Position numbers and translations under genes: made by a program. A stretch of DNA of 38,610 bases. Source: Phocaeicola_A sp964580305. GTDB lineage: Bacteria; Bacteroidota; Bacteroidia; Bacteroidales; Bacteroidaceae. A model generated the notes under the pieces. That model did no database searches, had not been told where the DNA came from, and saw only the letters and a program-made list of their open reading frames with translations. Below, piece after piece: positions 1-8,009 of the stretch; the first letter of the stretch is position 1; each line of letters starts with the position of its first letter. The stretch is taken from assembly GCA_964580305.1 (NCBI GenBank), contig CAZOKL010000005.1, forward strand, positions 1 to 38,610. Reading direction: 5' to 3'.

Positions 1-25
1 ATATTTCATAGTTTGCATATTTCCG

Positions 26-33
26 TATCTTTG
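26..33 (+). promoter_or_regulatory. Bacteroidota -7 promoter box (TATCTTTG)
   Basis: TATCTTTG matches the TAnnTTTG -7 element of the Bacteroidota primary sigma factor. It ends only 5 nt before the ATG at 39, so transcripts would start at or very near that codon. No -33 TTTG is visible at the usual spacing, partly because the window begins here. Confidence 0.55.
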
Positions 34-38
34 CAGAT

Positions 39-377
39 ATGAATATCCGATACACACATAAAAAGCCCATGATACGTTTCCGGCGCTGGAGCAGAAAATC
101 CTACTCCATGTTTGCCAGTATAGGTAAATATGTCACCATCGGACAAGTGTGCAAAAGCATTGCAGAGGCATCACTGAGTAAGACGAATTCACTCAGCAAT
201 ATGGGAATGGAGGTAAACACCTCAAATCAAAAAACGGACTCTCCGCCAATGTTTCGGGAGAAAGTTGATTCCCTTCTCCAAGAATTACAAGAATTTCTCA
301 CAGTGAAAATCATATTGCTTTGTTTGTGTGTTTCAAATAAGGCAAACCACACTATACCTAATTATATTATTATCTGA
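39..377 (+). CDS. Small basic conserved protein of unknown function
   Basis: An open frame of 112 codons whose N-terminal 50 residues are rich in Arg/Lys (RFRRWSRKSYSMFASIGKYV, then a VTIGQVCKSIAEASL segment). From memory this N-terminal block resembles a short protein found widely in Bacteroidales, whose C-terminal half varies between species; I know no function for it. The C-terminus here is hydrophobic and low in distinctive features. Two starts are possible: ATG at 39, which would make the message almost leaderless given the promoter box ending at 33, or the in-frame ATG at 69 just before RFRRW. A strong hairpin (382-426) follows the stop and may terminate this gene. The gene is probably real; its role is unknown. 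Confidence 0.6.
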   Translation: MNIRYTHKKPMIRFRRWSRKSYSMFASIGKYVTIGQVCKSIAEASLSKTNSLSNMGMEVNTSNQKTDSPPMFREKVDSLLQELQEFLTVKIILLCLCVSNKANHTIPNYIII

Positions 378-381
378 CAAG

Positions 382-434
382 AAGGGCAACACTAGAAATA
401 TGGTCTTTATTTCCAGTGCTGCCTTTCTTTTTTA
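382..434 (+). terminator. Terminator-like hairpin with T-run just before bioB
   Basis: The left arm 382-400 pairs with 408-426 (19 positions, with only a few G-T or mismatched pairs) around a 7-nt loop, followed by CTTTTTTATC. It lies between the stop of the small upstream gene (377) and the bioB ATG at 445. It could simply end the upstream transcript. However, only about 11 nt separate the T-run from bioB, too little for a promoter, so bioB mRNA must start upstream of or within the hairpin. Attenuation is therefore possible. Confidence 0.7.
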
Positions 435-444
435 TCACATCATT

Positions 445-1401
445 ATGATTAAGAAACTAAAAGAACAAGTATTGGAAGGACATCTGGTCACACTGACAGA
501 GATGCAAGCTGTGGCAAGTCAGGTGGAAGACGAATCACTCTACCAAGCTGCAGAAGAAATTACCAAGCGATGTGCCTCGCGAGTGTTCGACATGTGTTCC
601 ATCATCAATGCCAAGTCAGGACGATGCCCGGAAAACTGCAAATGGTGTGCGCAGTCAGCTCACTATCACACTTCTATTCAGACCTATGGCATCATCTCCA
701 CCAACGAGTGCGTAGACAGTGCAAAGGCACATGCCGCTGAAGGTGTGAAACGTTTTTCTTTAGTGACCAGCGGACGGCAGCTTTCCGATGCCGAAGTAGA
801 TGCCATTTGTGAACGCACACGTGCCATTCATGCTGAATGTGACATCAAAGTGTGCGCTTCCTTAGGACTGTTGTCTGAAGAACAACTCAAACGACTACAT
901 GCTGCCGGCGTCTCACGCTTCCACTGCAACCTGGAGTCTGCTCCCTCTTATTTTCCGGCACTATGCACCACCCATACGCAAGAACAAAAAATGGAAACCT
1001 TGAAAGCAGCACGACGCATCGGGATGGAAATCTGCTCAGGAGGCATCATCGGCATGGGAGAGACGGAAGATCAACGCATCGAACTGGCCTTCACTCTGCG
1101 TGAACTCCAAGTGTCGTCCATTCCAATCAACATTTTGCAACCCATCCCGGGAACACCGCTTCAAGACATGGCTCCGCTGACTTCACGGGAAATACTGCGC
1201 ACCGTAGCCTTCTTCCGCCTCATTCACCCGACAGCTTATCTCCGCTTTGCCGGAGGCCGGGCACAACTAGACGAAAACACCTTGCACAGGGCGCTAACCA
1301 TCGGCATTAATTCAGCCATCGTGGGCAATATGCTTACCACGCTCGGCTCTGACGTAAACACAGATAAACAACGTATAAAAGAAATTGGCTATGAACTTTA
1401 A
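445..1401 (+). CDS. bioB: Biotin synthase (radical SAM), anaerobe-type cysteine pattern
   Basis: Inserts sulfur into dethiobiotin, the last step of biotin synthesis. The 318-residue protein has the radical-SAM motif CPENCKWC (Cys61, 65, 68), which binds the [4Fe-4S] cluster. For the auxiliary cluster, Cys137 (KVCASLG), Cys197 (EICSGGI) and Arg272 (GGRAQLD) match the E. coli ligands Cys128, Cys188 and Arg260. The residue matching Cys97 is Ser105 (RFSLVTSGR), and an extra cysteine, Cys174, sits in CTTHT. The frame is open back to 328, but the ATG at 445 is preferred because the upstream part runs through a terminator-like hairpin and has no family similarity. The gene overlaps bioA by 11 nt and is the first gene of a six-gene operon. 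Confidence 0.95.
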   Translation: MIKKLKEQVLEGHLVTLTEMQAVASQVEDESLYQAAEEITKRCASRVFDMCSIINAKSGRCPENCKWCAQSAHYHTSIQTYGIISTNECVDSAKAHAAEGVKRFSLVTSGRQLSDAEVDAICERTRAIHAECDIKVCASLGLLSEEQLKRLHAAGVSRFHCNLESAPSYFPALCTTHTQEQKMETLKAARRIGMEICSGGIIGMGETEDQRIELAFTLRELQVSSIPINILQPIPGTPLQDMAPLTSREILRTVAFFRLIHPTAYLRFAGGRAQLDENTLHRALTIGINSAIVGNMLTTLGSDVNTDKQRIKEIGYEL

Positions 1402-2692
1402 CTATCAACCTGACCTTTTCGATAAAGAACATTTATGGCATCCATACACTTCAGCCACCCATCCGCTCACGGCATACAAGGTGTCCCGTGCCGAGGGTTG
1501 CACTCTGACACTGGACAACGGCACGAAACTCATCGACGGCATGTCATCATGGTGGTGTGCCATCCACGGCTACAATCATCCGATACTGAACCAGGCCATC
1601 GAACAACAATTAAGCCGTATGTCACACGTCATGTTCGGCGGCCTGACACACGAACCGGCCATTGAGCTGGGAAAACTTCTACTCAGTATTGTGCCTTCTT
1701 CCTTGCAAAAAATATTTTATGCCGACAGCGGTTCTGTGGCGGTGGAAGTCGCCATGAAGATGGCCGTGCAGTACCAGTTTGCAAAGAATCAACCTCAAAA
1801 GAACAATTTTGTAACCATTCGTTCCGGCTATCACGGCGATACGTGGAACGCCATGTCGGTATGTGACCCCGTGACCGGCATGCACAGTCTGTTTGGCAAC
1901 GCTCTCCCGATACGCCACTTTGTCCCGGCTCCGCAATGCCCCTTTCATGCCGAATGGGACAAGTCGGACATCCTGCCATTGAAATCGGTCATCGAGCAAC
2001 ATCATGAAGAGCTTGCCGGACTCATCCTGGAACCTATTGTACAAGGTGCCGGCGGCATGCGATTCTACCATCCACAATACTTACGCGAAGCAGCCAAACT
2101 CTGCAAACACTACGGTTTACTGCTCATCTTCGACGAAATTGCCACCGGTTTCGGTCGCACCGGCAAACTCTTTGCCTGCGAACATGCCAGCATAGAACCC
2201 GACATCATGTGCATCGGGAAGTCACTCACCGGGGGCTACATGACATTCTCTGCCGTGCTGACCACTGACGAAGTGGCGAGCACGATTTCAGACCATTATC
2301 CCTATGCCTTCATGCACGGCCCCACTTTCATGGGCAATCCGTTGGCTTGTGCTGTGGCCCGTGCATCAGTCAGTTTGCTGCTGGCCTCAAACTGGCAAGA
2401 AAAAATAGCTGCCATCGAACGCCAACTGTGTGAAGAGCTGGAACCGGCACGTGAACTCCCCCAAGTGGCTGATGTGCGAGTGTTGGGAGCAATCGGTGTC
2501 ATCGAAATGCGTGAACCAATAAACATGGAATGGATAATGTGCAGATTCGTGGAAGAAGGCGTGTGGATACGACCCTTCGGACGACTTGCCTACATCATGC
2601 CGCCTTTCATCATCCAACCGGAAGAACTGCACAGACTGACGTCTGCAATGGTCAAGATTGTTTCTGAAATCAAGGCAAACAGTCATGAATAG
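1391..2692 (+). CDS. bioA: Adenosylmethionine-8-amino-7-oxononanoate aminotransferase
   Basis: A PLP-dependent class III aminotransferase that converts KAPA to DAPA, classically with S-adenosylmethionine as amino donor. The protein has 433 residues. GMSSWWC (50-56) is characteristic of BioA rather than other class III members. SGYHGDTW follows near 145-152, the PLP-contacting Asp248 lies in FDEIATGFGRTG, and the Schiff-base Lys277 lies in IGKSLTGG. The start is the ATG at 1391, inside the last codons of bioB; a TTG two codons earlier is open but less likely. The stop overlaps the bioF start by 8 nt, so translational coupling along the operon is likely. Confidence 0.95.
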   Translation: MNFNYQPDLFDKEHLWHPYTSATHPLTAYKVSRAEGCTLTLDNGTKLIDGMSSWWCAIHGYNHPILNQAIEQQLSRMSHVMFGGLTHEPAIELGKLLLSIVPSSLQKIFYADSGSVAVEVAMKMAVQYQFAKNQPQKNNFVTIRSGYHGDTWNAMSVCDPVTGMHSLFGNALPIRHFVPAPQCPFHAEWDKSDILPLKSVIEQHHEELAGLILEPIVQGAGGMRFYHPQYLREAAKLCKHYGLLLIFDEIATGFGRTGKLFACEHASIEPDIMCIGKSLTGGYMTFSAVLTTDEVASTISDHYPYAFMHGPTFMGNPLACAVARASVSLLLASNWQEKIAAIERQLCEELEPARELPQVADVRVLGAIGVIEMREPINMEWIMCRFVEEGVWIRPFGRLAYIMPPFIIQPEELHRLTSAMVKIVSEIKANSHE

Positions 2693-3836
2693 TGAAGAAG
2701 CATTCGCACAAGAACTGGAAGCCTTGCGAGAACAGGGCAATCTGCGTACACTACCTACCGCGACACACGACGGACGAAACATCATCGCTTCAGGACGACG
2801 CATGCTCAATCTTTCGTCAAACGATTACCTGGGACTGTCCGAAGACAGCTCCCTGCGCAAACAATTCTTACAAGGACTTACCGACGAAGACATGTTGTTC
2901 TCCGCTTCATCGTCACGTCTGCTCACGGGAAACTTCACAGCTCATACGCGGCTGGAAAAGTTGCTTGCCGCTTCGTTCGGACGGGAAACGGCATTAGTGT
3001 TCAGCAGCGGATATCACATGAACACAGGCATTCTGCCGGCTGTCGCCGACAGCCGGACTCTGATATTGGCCGACAAGCTGGTGCACGCCAGTCTGATAGA
3101 CGGCATCCGACTCTCCGCTGGCCGCTTCATCCGTTTCCGACACCAAGACTACTCCCAACTGGAAGCATTGCTACGAAAGCATCATGCCGACTTTGCGCGC
3201 ATCATCATCGTGACGGAAAGCATTTTCAGCATGGACGGAGACACGGCCGACCTGCCACGTCTGGCAAGCCTGAAAAGACAGTATCCCGGCACGATGCTCT
3301 ACGTTGACGAGGCACACGGCTTCGGTGTACGCGGCCGAACGGGATTGGGACTCGCCGAAGAGCAAGGCTGCATCGGCGACATCGACTTTCTGTGCGGGAC
3401 GTTCGGCAAAGCACTGGCATCCGTAGGGGCATACGTCGTGTGTAGCCGCGTCGTCCGCGACTATCTGGTCAACAAAATGCGCACGCTCATCTTCACGACG
3501 GCCCTGCCTCCCGTCAATGTGGCTTGGACACACTTCATCGTGGAGCGGCTTGCCGACATGACCGAACGCCGACAACAGTTGGCAAAACTGGCATCCTGCC
3601 TGCAACATGCGCTCAAATCCCGAGGATGGACTTGCCCGTCGGAGAGCCACATTGTGCCGATGATTGTGGGCGACAGCCACAAAACAGCATGTAAGGCAGA
3701 ACAACTGCAAAGGTTGGGATACTATGTCCTGCCTGTAAGGCCGCCTACGGTTCCACCCGGAACATCCAGACTCAGGTTCTCCCTGAACGCAGGCATCACG
3801 ACAGACGAACTCAACCAACTGACTGAACAATTATGA
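2685..3836 (+). CDS. bioF: 8-amino-7-oxononanoate synthase (KAPA synthase)
   Basis: An alpha-oxoamine synthase that condenses pimeloyl-ACP (or -CoA) with alanine to give KAPA. The protein has 383 residues. YVDEAHGFGVRG (Asp208, His211) binds PLP and FLCGTFGKALASVGAY carries the Schiff-base Lys242. It is a paralogue of the serine palmitoyltransferase at 26457-27656, which has the same Lys position, but its place between bioA and bioG fixes the role. The ATG at 2685 overlaps the bioA stop; an earlier ATG at 2658 lies deep inside bioA and is disfavoured. The stop shares ATGA with bioG. Confidence 0.94.
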   Translation: MNSEEAFAQELEALREQGNLRTLPTATHDGRNIIASGRRMLNLSSNDYLGLSEDSSLRKQFLQGLTDEDMLFSASSSRLLTGNFTAHTRLEKLLAASFGRETALVFSSGYHMNTGILPAVADSRTLILADKLVHASLIDGIRLSAGRFIRFRHQDYSQLEALLRKHHADFARIIIVTESIFSMDGDTADLPRLASLKRQYPGTMLYVDEAHGFGVRGRTGLGLAEEQGCIGDIDFLCGTFGKALASVGAYVVCSRVVRDYLVNKMRTLIFTTALPPVNVAWTHFIVERLADMTERRQQLAKLASCLQHALKSRGWTCPSESHIVPMIVGDSHKTACKAEQLQRLGYYVLPVRPPTVPPGTSRLRFSLNAGITTDELNQLTEQL

Positions 3837-4501
3837 AACAAACATTTATAACACATCGTAACAGCTCAGACCTGCTGCTCTTTTTCGCCGGATGGGGCAT
3901 GGACGAACATCTGGCGGACGACATGGCAGAGACGGAATCAGACTGCATGCTGTGTTTCGACTATCACAACCTGGACTTTGACACTTCTGCCCTATCCTCT
4001 TACCGGCACATCTGGGTGGCGGCATGGTCAATGGGCGTATGGGTGGCGGGGCAGACGCTGCAACGCCATTCACTCTCACCCGAACGGTGCATCGCTTTCA
4101 ACGGGACGAACCATCCCATCGACGATGGACGGGGAATCCCTGACGCTGTGTTCCGAGGGACGCTCGACAACTTCTCGGCGCAGACCTGGGAGAAATTTCA
4201 ACGCCGCATGTGTGGCCAGGCAGACAGTCTGCAAGCGTTCAAGACGCATGCTCCGGCACGTCCGTTGGACAGTCTGCGCGAAGAGTTGGCAGCCCTCCAG
4301 AAAGCTATCGCCGACGCCGGTCCTTCCACTTGGAAGTGGGACAAGGCCATCATCGGCCTGCGTGACCGCATCTTCCCGTTCATCAACCAGCAATGCGCAT
4401 GGCAAGGAACACCGTGCGCCACAGTGGACACGGCACACTATGACGCCCGCCTGCTGCATGACTTAATCAACGGAAAGGAAGAGTTATGGACAAACGCTTG
4501 A
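3833..4501 (+). CDS. bioG: Pimeloyl-ACP methyl ester esterase, BioG type
   Basis: A DUF452-family alpha/beta hydrolase that removes the methyl group from pimeloyl-ACP methyl ester, ending the disguised fatty-acid elongation cycle that BioC begins. It replaces E. coli BioH. The protein has 222 residues. The N-terminal LLLFFAGWGMDE block is typical of the family, and the nucleophile elbow is AWSMGVW with Ser66. A His in the C-terminal TAHYDARLLHD segment is the probable catalytic base. It starts at the ATGA overlap with bioF and overlaps bioC by 16 nt, which supports a strict one-message arrangement. Confidence 0.9.
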   Translation: MKQTFITHRNSSDLLLFFAGWGMDEHLADDMAETESDCMLCFDYHNLDFDTSALSSYRHIWVAAWSMGVWVAGQTLQRHSLSPERCIAFNGTNHPIDDGRGIPDAVFRGTLDNFSAQTWEKFQRRMCGQADSLQAFKTHAPARPLDSLREELAALQKAIADAGPSTWKWDKAIIGLRDRIFPFINQQCAWQGTPCATVDTAHYDARLLHDLINGKEELWTNA

Positions 4502-5247
4502 TACGTGAACGCTTCGCACGGGCCATCCCGACCTATGAACAACATGCCGTCGTGCAGCGACACATCGCAGTGCACATGGTCGAACTGCTCGACGCGCATC
4601 TGCCGGCATCTGCACACCGTCGTGTATGGGAAGTCGGGTGCGGAACGGGATTCTTTTCACGCCCCTACCTGACGCGCCACACGCCGGACGACTATCTGCT
4701 CAACGACCTCTGCCCGGAAATGGAGCACACGCTTTCCGACTTGCTGAACGAGCGGACACGCTTTGTCGCCGGCGATGCCGAGCACGCCGTGCCCGACGGG
4801 CGCTTCAGCCTCATTGCGTCATGCTCTTCACTGCAATGGTTCGAACGTCCGCTCTGTTTCCTGAAGACTTGCAGAGCCTGCCTTGAAACGGACGGGCACC
4901 TGGCTTTCGCCCTTTTTGGCGAAGACCATTTCCGGGAGCTCCGACGCACTGCCGGCGCATCCCTGCCCTACCATCCGTCGGCCCATTGGCTGGAGGCCGC
5001 AGACGAATGGGGCTACGAGCCTGTCCACTCCGGGGAAGAGCGCATCACGCTGACCTTCGGCTCGCCCAAAGACGTGCTACGGCATTTGCAACAAACCGGT
5101 GTGACCGGCATCCGACGCGAGGCTTGGACGAAAGGACGGCTGTATGACTTCATTGCCAACTATGCACGCCTTTTCGCCACGCCCGACGGGCGGGTCACAC
5201 TAACCTATCACCCGATTTACATCATCCTTAAAAAGAAACAAACATGA
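4486..5247 (+). CDS. bioC: Malonyl-ACP O-methyltransferase
   Basis: A SAM-dependent methyltransferase that methylates the free carboxyl of malonyl-ACP so that fatty-acid enzymes can extend it to pimeloyl-ACP methyl ester. The protein has 253 residues. The N-terminus DKRLIRERFARAIPTYEQHA has the usual BioC opening, and the SAM-binding glycine loop VWEVGCGTGFF lies at 48-58. Acidic and aromatic motifs follow (NDLCPEME; SLQWFERP). It overlaps bioG (16 nt) and shares ATGA with bioD. With BioG next door, the operon carries a complete pimelate-moiety pathway and needs only general fatty-acid synthesis in addition. Confidence 0.93.
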   Translation: MDKRLIRERFARAIPTYEQHAVVQRHIAVHMVELLDAHLPASAHRRVWEVGCGTGFFSRPYLTRHTPDDYLLNDLCPEMEHTLSDLLNERTRFVAGDAEHAVPDGRFSLIASCSSLQWFERPLCFLKTCRACLETDGHLAFALFGEDHFRELRRTAGASLPYHPSAHWLEAADEWGYEPVHSGEERITLTFGSPKDVLRHLQQTGVTGIRREAWTKGRLYDFIANYARLFATPDGRVTLTYHPIYIILKKKQT

Positions 5248-5885
5248 AAGAAAACGTATTTTTCGTGAGCGGCATCGACACGAACATCGGAAAGAGCTAT
5301 GCCACCGGCTTCCTTGCGCGCGAATGGTGCCGCGCAGGCATCCGCACCATCACACAGAAACTCATCCAGACGGGAAACACCGATTTGTCAGAAGACATCG
5401 AGCTTCACCGTCGGCTCATGGGCACCGGCCTGCTTCCTGAAGACCGCGAACGGCTCACGATGCCGGAAATTTACACCTATCCCTGCTCGCCGCACCTGGC
5501 CGAGGAAATCGACCGGCGCCCCATCGACTTCACGCGCATCGAGGAGGCAACGGAGGAACTGTCGCGCCGCTATGATGCCGTCCTGCTCGAAGGCGCGGGC
5601 GGCCTGATGGTGCCCCTCACGCGCAGCCTGCTGACCATCGACTACGTGGCCCGGCGCGGCTACCCGCTCATCCTGGTCACTTCCGGACGGCTGGGCAGCA
5701 TCAATCACACGCTCCTCAGCCTGGAAGCCATCCGGCGACGGGGCATACGCCTTCACACGGTGGCCTACAACCTGTTCCCGCCCGAGGAGGACAAAATCAT
5801 CCAGCGAGACACGCAAGACTACATCCGGGACTATCTGGCCGCACAATTTCCGGAGACAAAGTTTCAGCTCATCCCCTGCCTCTGA
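5244..5885 (+). CDS. bioD: ATP-dependent dethiobiotin synthetase
   Basis: Closes the ureido ring of DAPA with CO2 and ATP to give dethiobiotin, the BioB substrate. The protein has 213 residues. The P-loop GIDTNIGKS (10-18) is the BioD form of GTDTxVGKT with a final Ser instead of Thr. The LLEGAGGLMVPL segment is the second conserved family block. It is the last gene of the operon and begins in an ATGA overlap with bioC. This end of the operon is visibly richer in G+C than bioB. No T-run terminator follows on this strand; instead a 22-bp tandem repeat begins 33 nt after the stop. Confidence 0.93.
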   Translation: MKENVFFVSGIDTNIGKSYATGFLAREWCRAGIRTITQKLIQTGNTDLSEDIELHRRLMGTGLLPEDRERLTMPEIYTYPCSPHLAEEIDRRPIDFTRIEEATEELSRRYDAVLLEGAGGLMVPLTRSLLTIDYVARRGYPLILVTSGRLGSINHTLLSLEAIRRRGIRLHTVAYNLFPPEEDKIIQRDTQDYIRDYLAAQFPETKFQLIPCL

Positions 5886-5917
5886 GCACGGAAAGGTCGC
5901 ATGCAAAAATGGATGCT

Positions 5918-6024
5918 TATCCGTTTAAAACTGCGTACTATTCCGTTTGAAACTGCGTACTATCCCGTTTCGAACTACGTACTATCCCATTTTGAACGGC
6001 GTACTATCCCGTTTTGAACGGCAT
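5918..6024. repeat. 22-bp tandem repeat, about five units
   Basis: Five consecutive units begin at 5918, 5939, 5961, 5983 and 6005, with the form TATCCCGTTTTGAACGGCGTAC. The first is one base short and the last diverges at its end. Each unit has a small central dyad (GTTT-N-AAAC or CCGTT-TTG-AACGG), and four end in GTAC. The array sits between the ends of two convergent operons (bioD and yidC) in a 225-bp non-coding stretch. Its function is unknown. Confidence 0.9.
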
Positions 6025-6032
6025 CCATAGGC

Positions 6033-6085
6033 AAAAAAAGAAGCATGAATTGCCGGGAGACATTCCCTACAATCCATGCTTCTTT
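6033..6085 (-). terminator. Intrinsic terminator of the pyrG-yidC operon
   Basis: Perfect 11-bp arms 6037-6047 (AAAGAAGCATG) and 6075-6085 (CATGCTTCTTT) enclose a 27-nt loop that can itself pair GGGA with TCCC. Read on the minus strand the right side continues into seven or more T. It lies 25 nt beyond the yidC stop. Confidence 0.85.
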
Positions 6086-6110
6086 CGTTATGATAGCTGT
6101 CAAAAATCTC

Positions 6111-7979
6111 TTAGCGTCGCTTTCCGCGTTCGCGCTCTTCACGCTCGCGCATCATGCGCTCTTGTTCCTTCTGCAAGGCGACAAATTTCTCCATCATGCT
6201 GCTGCGCTTCTTCGGATTGTTCTTGTTGGCCTGCATGCGAGCCTCAAGTTTGGCCAGCAGCGCCTTCTCGTCGGTCGTCTTGCGGAGCACCATCATGATG
6301 AGGATGCTTATCAGACCGGAGATGAAGTAATAGTAGTTCAGACCTGAAGAATAGCTGTTGAAGATGAATATGAACATGACAGGCATGAGATACATCATCC
6401 ACTTCATGGCTGCCATCTGCGGATTGGCACCCGTGTCTTGCTGTTTCATCATGATGAACGTGTTGATGATGTTGCTCAGACTGAACAGCAAGCAGAAGAG
6501 GCTCAGGTGCTCACCCAGAAGCGGGATGTGGATGCCCCAATGGATGACATCGTCATAGGTCGACAGGTCGGTCGCCCAAAGGAAACTCTGCTGACGAAGC
6601 TCAATGGCATTCGGCACAAAGTTGAACAGTGCGATGAACACCGGCATCTGGAAGAGCATCGGCAAGCAACCGCCCATCGGACTCACGCCGTAGCGGCTAT
6701 AGAGCGCCATTGTCTCCTGCTGTTTCTTCATCGCATCTTCCGGTTTAGGATATTTCTTGTTGATTTCATCCACATAAGGTTTCAGCACACGCATCCGCGC
6801 CGACGACATGTAAGACTTGTAGGTGGCGGGGAAGACGACGGCCTTCACAATGATGGTCATCAGCAGCAAGACGATGCCCATGTTCAGCCCCCAGCCGGAA
6901 AGCCAGTCGAAGAGGTTGATGGTGAACCAACGGTTAATCCACCGGAAGAGGGGCCAGCCCAAATAGACAAGGTCTTCCAATTCAAGGTCTTTGCCATTGA
7001 CGGCCAGTTTGTTGGTCGCCTTCAAGGTCTTGAAGTGGTTCGGTCCGAAATAGAACTGCATCTGGGTTGGTTGCTGTCCTGTCGGGTCAAAGAAGGTAGC
7101 CATTGTCGCGTCATAATCCTTCAGATAACCGCTGCCCTCCTCCCGCGGGGTGGACTTGAGCGTTGTCGCACCAAAATCCTGTCCGGCAATGAACACGCAG
7201 GAAAAGAACTGGTTCTTAAACGCAATCCAATCCATCGGAGTTGTCTCTTCGACGGCATCTTCCTTGGTTTCGCTCAAATAGTCACTTCCTTTATTCTTCC
7301 GTTTGTATGACAGCGAGGTGAAACGGTTCTCGAAACTGAATCCCTTCTCCAGCTGGCGTGCGCATTGGCTCCAATGGATGTCGACAGTCTTCACCGAAGG
7401 GGCGAAATAGTTTTCCATCCCGTATGCCTGCATGGTGAAGTCCAGCATATAGCTGTCAGGATGCAGCTTATAGTTGAAGTCCAGGTGTCCGCCTCCGTTC
7501 ATGGGCAAGCGCATGGTCACTGTGCTGTCGGTCACATTCTCCGGCACAAAATAAAGCTCTTCCGTGCGGATGTTCTCCGTCTTACCGTTGAAGGCGAAGT
7601 TCAGTGCTGCGTCTTCTTCATCAAACAAAATCAGAGGATTATGGTCTTGCCCGTTATACTTCTTCAGTTTGGCCGACTGCACCCGTCCGCCTTTCGTGGT
7701 CAGTTTCAGTTCGACCAGATTGTTTTGCAAGGTGACAACAGATTCCTCTCCTTGCCGTGCATAAAAGAGCAACGATGCCGAGTCCTGTGCAGCAGCTTGC
7801 TGCTGGGCCAGCTTTTGTAGCTCCAGTTGCTTGGCTTCCTGTTCATACACAATGGCTTGAATAGAATCTTGTAAATGCTGTATATGCGCCTGTTCTTCAG
7901 CGCTCGGACGATTGAACACGCTAAATCCAATCAACACGGCACCAATCAAGATAAATCCGATAAGCGTATTTTTCTCCAT
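6111..7979 (-). CDS. yidC: Membrane protein insertase YidC/Oxa1 family
   Basis: Inserts proteins into the inner membrane, alone or with SecYEG. The protein has 622 residues. One N-terminal membrane anchor (LIGFILIGAVLIGFSVF, about 5-21) is followed by a large periplasmic beta domain. The conserved Oxa1 core of several membrane segments runs from about residue 345 to 565 (MGIVLLLMTIIVKAVVFPAT; MGGCLPMLFQMPVFIALFNF; the final LISILIMMVLRKT). The tail is very basic (ERMMREREERERGKRR), as in Bacteroidota homologues. It starts 30 nt after pyrG on the same strand, so the two are probably co-transcribed, and a strong terminator follows. Confidence 0.94.
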   Translation of the reverse strand: MEKNTLIGFILIGAVLIGFSVFNRPSAEEQAHIQHLQDSIQAIVYEQEAKQLELQKLAQQQAAAQDSASLLFYARQGEESVVTLQNNLVELKLTTKGGRVQSAKLKKYNGQDHNPLILFDEEDAALNFAFNGKTENIRTEELYFVPENVTDSTVTMRLPMNGGGHLDFNYKLHPDSYMLDFTMQAYGMENYFAPSVKTVDIHWSQCARQLEKGFSFENRFTSLSYKRKNKGSDYLSETKEDAVEETTPMDWIAFKNQFFSCVFIAGQDFGATTLKSTPREEGSGYLKDYDATMATFFDPTGQQPTQMQFYFGPNHFKTLKATNKLAVNGKDLELEDLVYLGWPLFRWINRWFTINLFDWLSGWGLNMGIVLLLMTIIVKAVVFPATYKSYMSSARMRVLKPYVDEINKKYPKPEDAMKKQQETMALYSRYGVSPMGGCLPMLFQMPVFIALFNFVPNAIELRQQSFLWATDLSTYDDVIHWGIHIPLLGEHLSLFCLLFSLSNIINTFIMMKQQDTGANPQMAAMKWMMYLMPVMFIFIFNSYSSGLNYYYFISGLISILIMMVLRKTTDEKALLAKLEARMQANKNNPKKRSSMMEKFVALQKEQERMMREREERERGKRR

Positions 7980-8009
7980 TCTTTTCCTTATTCTTTAGTA
8001 TCTCTTATA

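Noticed and set aside
310..360. Possible BirA operator (GTTTG and CAAAC half-sites) upstream of bioB
   Set aside because: Only five bases are symmetric and the spacing and flanks do not match a known biotin operator well.
2658..2684. Upstream ATG for bioF
   Set aside because: It would lengthen the overlap with bioA to 35 nt and adds residues foreign to the family.
5918..6024. CRISPR array
   Set aside because: The units are contiguous with no spacers and drift in sequence, and no cas gene is present.
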